Assembly: GCA_027027485.1 (NCBI GenBank) | Contig: JALVLL010000172.1 | Location: 1 to 10,137, forward strand | Origin: Candidatus Bipolaricaulota bacterium | Lineage (GTDB): Bacteria > Bipolaricaulota > Bipolaricaulia > Bipolaricaulales > Bipolaricaulaceae | Direction: 5' to 3' | Length of the DNA: 10,137 bases | Shown: positions 6,240-10,137 of the stretch, piece by piece | How the letters are laid out: the number at the start of each line of letters is the position of its first letter | How positions within the stretch are numbered: position 1 is the first letter of the stretch | The notes under the pieces: generated by a model | Database searches by the model: none | Told to the model about the DNA's origin: nothing | What the model saw: only the letters and a program-made list of their open reading frames with translations | Made by a program: the position numbers and the translations under genes

Positions 6240-6881
6240 ATGGTGAAACTCACCGCGAGGAAACGTTCGGAGAAGGAGAAGCCCAAGGCCCTCCGGCGCC
6301 AGGGTTGGGTGCCGGCGGTGGTTTACGGGCCCCACCTGGGGAGCACGCCGATCGCCGTGGAGTACAAGGCGCTGGAGAAGCTCATCGCGGAGATCACCCG
6401 CTCCACCAGGATCGAGCTCGAGTACGACGGCGAGAGGCACTTCGTCTTCATCAAGGAGCTCCAGCGGGATCCCATCACCGATCGGTTCCTGCACGTGGAT
6501 TTCTACGCCCCGGAGCCCGGCCAGATCATGACCCTGGAGATACCCATCATGTTCGTGGGGACTCCGGAAGGGGTCAAGGCCGGCGGCATCCTGGAGCACA
6601 TCCACGAGCAGATCCCTGTGGAGGGGCCCCTGGAAGCCATTCCCCCCTACCTCGAGCTAGATATCTCCGGGCTCGGATTGGACGAAGCCCTCTTGGTCAA
6701 GGACCTCAAGCTCCCCGAGGGGCTCAAGGTCCTCTTGCCCGAGGACGAGGCCATCGCCATCGTGCTTCCTCCCAAGGTCTTGGTGACCGAGGAGGAGGTC
6801 CCCGCCGAGGAGGAGGCCGCTGAGGAAGCCCCCGCGGAGGGCGAGGGCGCCGCTCCCGCCGAGGAGGAAGGGGAGTCTTGA
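6240..6881 (+). CDS. rplY: Ribosomal protein bL25 / general stress protein Ctc
   Basis: A 213-residue long-form L25 (TL5/Ctc type) that binds 5S rRNA in the large ribosomal subunit. The N-terminal L25 domain (about 1-90) has QGWVPAVVYG (21-30) and the 5S-binding signature LQRDPITDRFLHVDFY (74-89). The second, C-terminal beta domain of TL5/Ctc is about 95-180. Residues 184-213 form an Ala/Glu/Pro-rich acidic tail that is variable in this family and probably disordered. The ATG follows AGGGGGT at normal spacing, 15 bp after prs. The stop overlaps the pth start in TTGA. The prs-ctc-pth order matches Bacillus, where ctc is also induced by general stress. No stress promoter is visible here. Confidence 0.93.
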   Translation: MVKLTARKRSEKEKPKALRRQGWVPAVVYGPHLGSTPIAVEYKALEKLIAEITRSTRIELEYDGERHFVFIKELQRDPITDRFLHVDFYAPEPGQIMTLEIPIMFVGTPEGVKAGGILEHIHEQIPVEGPLEAIPPYLELDISGLGLDEALLVKDLKLPEGLKVLLPEDEAIAIVLPPKVLVTEEEVPAEEEAAEEAPAEGEGAAPAEEEGES

Positions 6882-7447
6882 GGGCCGTGGTGGGCCTGGG
6901 AAACCCCGGGCCCGAATACGCCCTTACCCGACATAACCTCGGTTTTTGGGTGGCGGATCGCCTCAGGCTGAAGGGCCGTTGGCGGAGGGCCTTCTACCCC
7001 TGGGGCGAGCTTTTCCTGCAGGGGGATAGCCTCATCCTCAAGCCACTCACCTACATGAACCGCTCCGGGGAGGCGGTCCGGGAGCTCCTCTCGTTGTACC
7101 CCATGGAGCCCTCGGACCTCCTCCTGGTACACGACGACGTGGATCTACCGGTGGGGACGGTAAGGCTTAGGGAAAGGGGAGGCGATGGGGGGCACCTCGG
7201 GGTGAGGTCCGTGCTCCGGGTCCTGGGCACCGAGGATGTGCCCAGGATAAAGATCGGGATCGGCCCGCGTCCCCGCGGGGAATCCCTGGCCGACTACGTG
7301 CTCTCCCGGCCTCCCGAGGAGGAGCTTCGGCGGCTCCTAGAGGCCGTCGCCTTCGCCGCCGAGATCGCGGAGTGCTTTCTGGAGCGGGGGTATCGGGGGG
7401 CGATGGACCGGTACTCCCGGGGAACGGCTTCGCGCCAAGGGGTATAA
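6878..7447 (+). CDS. pth: Peptidyl-tRNA hydrolase
   Basis: A 189-residue enzyme that cleaves the ester bond of stalled peptidyl-tRNAs to recycle tRNA. Active-site residues are N9 in GLGNPGPEY, the catalytic H19 in TRHN, M60-N61 in KPLTYMNRSG, D86 in LLVHDDVDLP, and H106. The residue after H106 is Leu (GGHLGVRS), where E. coli has Asn114 in GGHNG. Length is normal. The start is TTG in a TTGA overlap with the rplY stop, with GGAGGAAGGGGAG just upstream. The protein begins MRAVVGLGNPG, as expected for the family, so the rare start codon is believable. The stop codon is embedded in a TATAAT that may serve clpC. Confidence 0.93.
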   Translation: MRAVVGLGNPGPEYALTRHNLGFWVADRLRLKGRWRRAFYPWGELFLQGDSLILKPLTYMNRSGEAVRELLSLYPMEPSDLLLVHDDVDLPVGTVRLRERGGDGGHLGVRSVLRVLGTEDVPRIKIGIGPRPRGESLADYVLSRPPEEELRRLLEAVAFAAEIAECFLERGYRGAMDRYSRGTASRQGV

Positions 7448-7448
7448 T
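7443..7448 (+). promoter_or_regulatory. -10-like TATAAT before clpC, overlapping the pth stop
   Basis: A perfect TATAAT overlaps the TAA stop of pth and lies 15 bases before the clpC ATG. Seventeen bases upstream the sequence reads GGGAAC (7420-7425), not a housekeeping -35. It contains the GGAAC core seen in some ECF-sigma promoters, but the downstream half does not fit that class. No CIRCE or CtsR-type operator is seen. Confidence 0.4.
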
Positions 7449-7463
7449 TCCATTGGGTTAGCC

Positions 7464-9872
7464 ATGTACGAAAAGTTTTCCCGCGACGCCAGCAAATGGC
7501 TTGCGGCCTCCCATACCGAGGCCGAGGAGTGGAGGCACCGCTACGTGGGCACGGAACACCTGCTGCTTGCGGCCCTCAGGCTCGAGCATCTCTCGGTGCA
7601 CCGTTTCCTGGTGAGCCACGGGCTCACCTACGAACGCGTGGCGCGGATCATCGAGCGCCAGAAGGGGCGCGGCAAGCTACACGTTCCCCCCACGAGCCTG
7701 GAGATGACGCAGAGGCTCCGGCGTGTGGTGAAGGCCGCCTTCGAGGAGGCCCAGCGCCAGGGGGCGGATCTCATAGAGCCCGAGCACATCCTCTTCGCCC
7801 TCCTCAAGGAGGGCGAGGGGACCGCGGTTGAGATCCTCCGCAACTATGGCATAGACCTCCGGGTGGCCAAGGCTTACTTCCGCCACCGCCGCGGCGGGAT
7901 GCGGGTGCGCACCGCCTCCTCCCAGCGCCTGCCCGGGGAGCTGGGCGAGTTCGGACGGGATCTGGTGGAGGAGGCGGAGATGGGGCTCCTGGACCCCGTT
8001 ATCGGGCGCGAGAAGGAGCTCGAGCGGGTGATCCAGATCCTGTGCCGCCGCAAGAAGAACAACCCCGTCCTCATCGGCGAGGCCGGGGTGGGGAAGACCG
8101 CCATCGTGGAGGGCCTGGCCCAGAAGATCGCCATGGGGGATGTCCCCCGGGCGCTCCTCGATAAGTCCATCGTGGAGCTCGATATCGCCGGGATCGTGGC
8201 CGGGACCAAATACCGGGGCGAGTTCGAGCAGCGCCTCAAGAACATCCTCAACCGGGTGATGGAGTCCGACAACATCATCCTCTTCATCGACGAGATCCAC
8301 ACCGTGGTGGGTGCCGGCGGGGCCGAGGGGGCCATCGACGCCTCCGCCATCCTGAAGCCCCCCCTGGCTTCCGGGGCGATCCAGTGCATCGGCACCGCCA
8401 CCCCCGATGACTACCGCAAGACCGTCGAGAAAGACCCGGCCCTGCGGAGGCGCTTCAAGACCGTCTACGTGGAGGAGCCGTCGGTGGAGGAGACGGTGAG
8501 AATCCTGAAAGGTCTCCGTTCCCGCTACGAACAGCACCACGGGGTCCGGATCACCGATGACGCCCTGTGGCAGGCGGCGCGCCTCGCGGACCGCTACGTC
8601 ACCGACCAGTTCCTCCCCGACAAGGCCATCGACCTCGTCGACGAGACCGCCGCCCGGGTGCGGCTCTCGTCCTCGGACCTTCCCCCCGAGGCCCGGGAGC
8701 TCATCGATGAAATCACCAAGCTCGAGGAGGAGGAAGAGGAGGCCGTTGCCCACCAGAACTACGAGCTCGCCGCCAAGCTCCGCGACCAGCGGAACGCCCT
8801 CCTCGAGGAGCTCAGGGAGTACGAGGAGAAGCTCGAGGGATCGGCCGAGACCCCCACCGTGGAGGGCCACCACATCGCCGAAACGGTGTCGCTCTGGACC
8901 GGGATCCCCATGCACCACCTCCAGGAGGAGGACACCGCGCGCCTGGTGAACATGGAGGAGAAGATCCACGAGAGGCTCGTGGATCAGGACGAGGCCGTGA
9001 AGGCGGTGTGTCGGGCCATCCGGAGGGCCTACGCCGGGATCAAGGACCCGCGCCGCCCGATAGGGGCGTTCCTGTTCCTCGGGCCCACGGGGGTGGGGAA
9101 GACCGAGCTCGCCCGGACCCTGGCCGAGTTCCTCTTCGGCGACGAGGACGCCCTGATCCGGATCGACATGTCCGAGTACATGGAAAGGTTCTCTGTGTCG
9201 CGCCTGATCGGCGCCCCTCCGGGCTACGTGGGGTACGAGGAGGCCGGCGAGCTCACCGAGGCGGTGCGCCGGAGGCCTTACTCGGTGGTCTTGTTCGATG
9301 AGATCGAGAAGGCCCACCGGGACGTCTTCAACATCCTCCTCCAGGTGATGGACGACGGCATCCTCACCGACTCCCAGGGACGCAAGGTTTCCTTCCGGCA
9401 CACGGTCCTCATCATGACCTCCAACATCGGCGGGAAGCTCATCACCGACCAGACCTCCACCGGCTTCGCCTCCCAGGACATGGAACAGACCTACAAGGAC
9501 ATCAAGGCCCGGGTGATGTCGGAGGTGAAGAAGTACTTCTCGCCGGAGTTCCTGAACCGCCTGGATGACATCATCGTCTTCCGACCCCTCACCCGGGAGC
9601 AGGTGGCCGAGATCGCCAAGCTCCTGGTGAAGAGGCTCCGGGACCGCCTCCGGGAGGAGCACCGGATAGAGTTAGAGCTCTCGCCATCCGCCCTGGACCT
9701 TCTGGTGGAGAAGGGCTTCGATCCCAAATACGGGGCGCGCCCCATGCGGCGTGCCATCGAGCGGCTGGTGGAGAACCCCATCGCCGAGAAGATCCTCACC
9801 AAGGAATTCCCCGAGGGATCCACCGTGGTGGTGGAGGCCGACGGGGAGAGGATGAAGTTCCGCGTCAAGTAA
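7464..9872 (+). CDS. clpC: ClpC-type Clp protease ATP-binding subunit (double AAA+ unfoldase)
   Basis: An 802-residue HSP100 unfoldase that feeds proteins to ClpP. Domains in order: Clp N-domain with its two repeats (about 1-145); AAA-1 with Walker A GEAGVGKT (205-212), Walker B IILFIDEIHT (271-280) and Arg residues RRRF (328-331); a short coiled middle region with a UVR motif, HQNYELAAKLRDQRNALLEE (430-449), diagnostic of ClpC; AAA-2 with Walker A GPTGVGKT (540-547), IGAPPGYVGYEE (582-593), Walker B VVLFDEIEKAH (608-618) and sensor-2 GARPMRRAI (757-765). The expected ClpP-binding loop lies in TDQTSTGFASQD (661-672), reading TGF rather than the usual hydrophobic-GF. In Bacillus clpC follows ctsR-mcsA-mcsB. 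Here it follows pth directly, with no such genes. The stop overlaps the radA start by one base (TAATG). Confidence 0.96.
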   Translation: MYEKFSRDASKWLAASHTEAEEWRHRYVGTEHLLLAALRLEHLSVHRFLVSHGLTYERVARIIERQKGRGKLHVPPTSLEMTQRLRRVVKAAFEEAQRQGADLIEPEHILFALLKEGEGTAVEILRNYGIDLRVAKAYFRHRRGGMRVRTASSQRLPGELGEFGRDLVEEAEMGLLDPVIGREKELERVIQILCRRKKNNPVLIGEAGVGKTAIVEGLAQKIAMGDVPRALLDKSIVELDIAGIVAGTKYRGEFEQRLKNILNRVMESDNIILFIDEIHTVVGAGGAEGAIDASAILKPPLASGAIQCIGTATPDDYRKTVEKDPALRRRFKTVYVEEPSVEETVRILKGLRSRYEQHHGVRITDDALWQAARLADRYVTDQFLPDKAIDLVDETAARVRLSSSDLPPEARELIDEITKLEEEEEEAVAHQNYELAAKLRDQRNALLEELREYEEKLEGSAETPTVEGHHIAETVSLWTGIPMHHLQEEDTARLVNMEEKIHERLVDQDEAVKAVCRAIRRAYAGIKDPRRPIGAFLFLGPTGVGKTELARTLAEFLFGDEDALIRIDMSEYMERFSVSRLIGAPPGYVGYEEAGELTEAVRRRPYSVVLFDEIEKAHRDVFNILLQVMDDGILTDSQGRKVSFRHTVLIMTSNIGGKLITDQTSTGFASQDMEQTYKDIKARVMSEVKKYFSPEFLNRLDDIIVFRPLTREQVAEIAKLLVKRLRDRLREEHRIELELSPSALDLLVEKGFDPKYGARPMRRAIERLVENPIAEKILTKEFPEGSTVVVEADGERMKFRVK

Positions 9873-10137
9873 TGCCCTATGTATGCCGGAACTGTGGCTA
9901 TCGGTCCCTGAAGTGGCTCGGCCGATGCCCCTCGTGCGGCTCCTGGGGTAGCCTCGAGGAGATCACCGAGGAGAAGGAAGCTAAACCCCGCCCCCGCGAG
10001 GAGCCCGTGAGCTGGCTCGGGGAGGAGCCGAAGCCGCTTCCCGAGGTACCGCGGGCCCCTCACAAGCGGATCTCCACCGGATTCCCCGAGGTGGACCGGC
10101 TGCTCGGGGAATCCGGTGGAGATCCGCTTGTGAGGGG
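9872..10137 (+). CDS. radA: RadA/Sms DNA repair protein, N-terminal part, cut by an inverted repeat
   Basis: An open frame of 88 codons runs to the window end. It begins with the RadA zinc finger YVCRNCGYRSLKWLGRCPSC (3-22; C5, C8, C19, C22), then a charged linker, then RISTGFPEVDRLLG (66-79), the lead-in to the RecA-like ATPase domain. RadA is an ATP-dependent branch-migration factor in recombination repair. The family expects a Gly-rich run and a Walker A motif right after DRLLG, but the sequence instead reads ESGGDPLVRG. That stretch is the reverse complement of bases 10056-10090, so genuine radA sequence ends near 10109. The ATG overlaps the clpC stop, and clpC-radA is a common pair. The truncation is more likely an artefact than a real pseudogene. 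Confidence 0.88.
   Translation, partial: MPYVCRNCGYRSLKWLGRCPSCGSWGSLEEITEEKEAKPRPREEPVSWLGEEPKPLPEVPRAPHKRISTGFPEVDRLLGESGGDPLVR
10056..10137. repeat. Perfect 35-bp inverted repeat at the window end (probable fold-back artefact)
   Basis: Bases 10056-10090 are the exact reverse complement of 10103-10137, 35 of 35 positions, with a 12-base spacer (10091-10102). The right arm starts with CTCGGGG, which fits the expected radA coding sequence (LLG) and can pair with CCCCGAG at 10084-10090. A nascent 3' end folding back there and copying itself would give exactly this structure. The repeat runs to the last base, so its true length is unknown. Confidence 0.95.

Noticed and set aside
7421..7463. 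Stress operator before clpC (CIRCE, CtsR or ClgR type)
   Set aside because: No TTAGCACTC dyad or CtsR direct repeat is present. TTCGCG at 7429-7434 is at best a half site of a ClgR-like motif.
7677..9662. Very long open frame (661 codons) on the minus strand opposite clpC
   Set aside because: It is a mirror of GC-rich codon use in clpC. The translation is Leu/Gly/His/Asp-rich with no domain, and clpC is unmistakable on the plus strand.
1..10137. CRISPR array, tRNA or rRNA gene, insertion sequence, integrase or attachment site
   Set aside because: Nearly every base is covered by identified protein genes. The gaps (129-255, 3670-3768 and a few short ones) hold no tandem repeats, cloverleaf or transposase remnants.

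Overview
This is a GC-rich bacterial chromosomal segment carrying mostly core housekeeping genes. It runs to what looks like the physical end of a contig. The gene order glmU-prs-ctc(rplY)-pth followed directly by clpC-radA resembles two clusters that lie apart in Bacillus-type Firmicutes (glmU-prs-ctc-pth and ctsR-mcsA-mcsB-clpC-radA), fused here without ctsR/mcsAB. Together with high GC, an AmrS-type radical SAM gene and a stand-alone retropepsin-like protease, this suggests a thermophile-like or candidate-phylum bacterium (Bipolaricaulota/Acetothermia would be one guess). Taxonomy cannot be settled from this sequence.

Layout. Positions 1-128 hold the acidic C-terminal tail of an unidentified plus-strand gene, followed by a rho-independent terminator (147-183). 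A new plus-strand unit starts from a possible promoter at 220-248: amrS-like radical SAM protein (256-1266), a TrmH-type tRNA 2'-O-methyltransferase (1272-1853) and an M20 (AbgB/PM20D2-like) amidohydrolase (1869-3062, perfect Shine-Dalgarno). Converging on it is a two-gene minus-strand unit, yidD (3427-3669) then a retropepsin-like DTGA protease (3040-3411), whose 3' end overlaps the M20 gene by 23 bp. A divergent intergenic region (3670-3768) with a dyad symmetry leads into the second plus-strand unit: glmU (3769-5142), prs (5139-6224), rplY/ctc (6240-6881), pth (6878-7447), clpC (7464-9872) and the first part of radA (9872-end).

How they work together. The second unit joins cell-wall precursor synthesis (UDP-GlcNAc), PRPP synthesis, ribosome/5S rRNA binding, peptidyl-tRNA recycling, Clp proteolysis and recombination repair, coupled by 4-bp and 1-bp gene overlaps. 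The first unit has tRNA modification next to a peptidase and an orphan radical SAM enzyme, with no obvious shared pathway.

No CRISPR array, RNA gene, insertion sequence or new defence-type system is visible. The points most worth a second look are a perfect 35-bp inverted repeat that cuts radA at the window end (probably a fold-back artefact), unusual sugar-site residues in the GlmU uridylyltransferase domain, two insertions in PRPP synthase, an Asn-to-Leu change in the Pth active-site loop, and promoter-like -10 boxes embedded in stop codons with very short predicted leaders.
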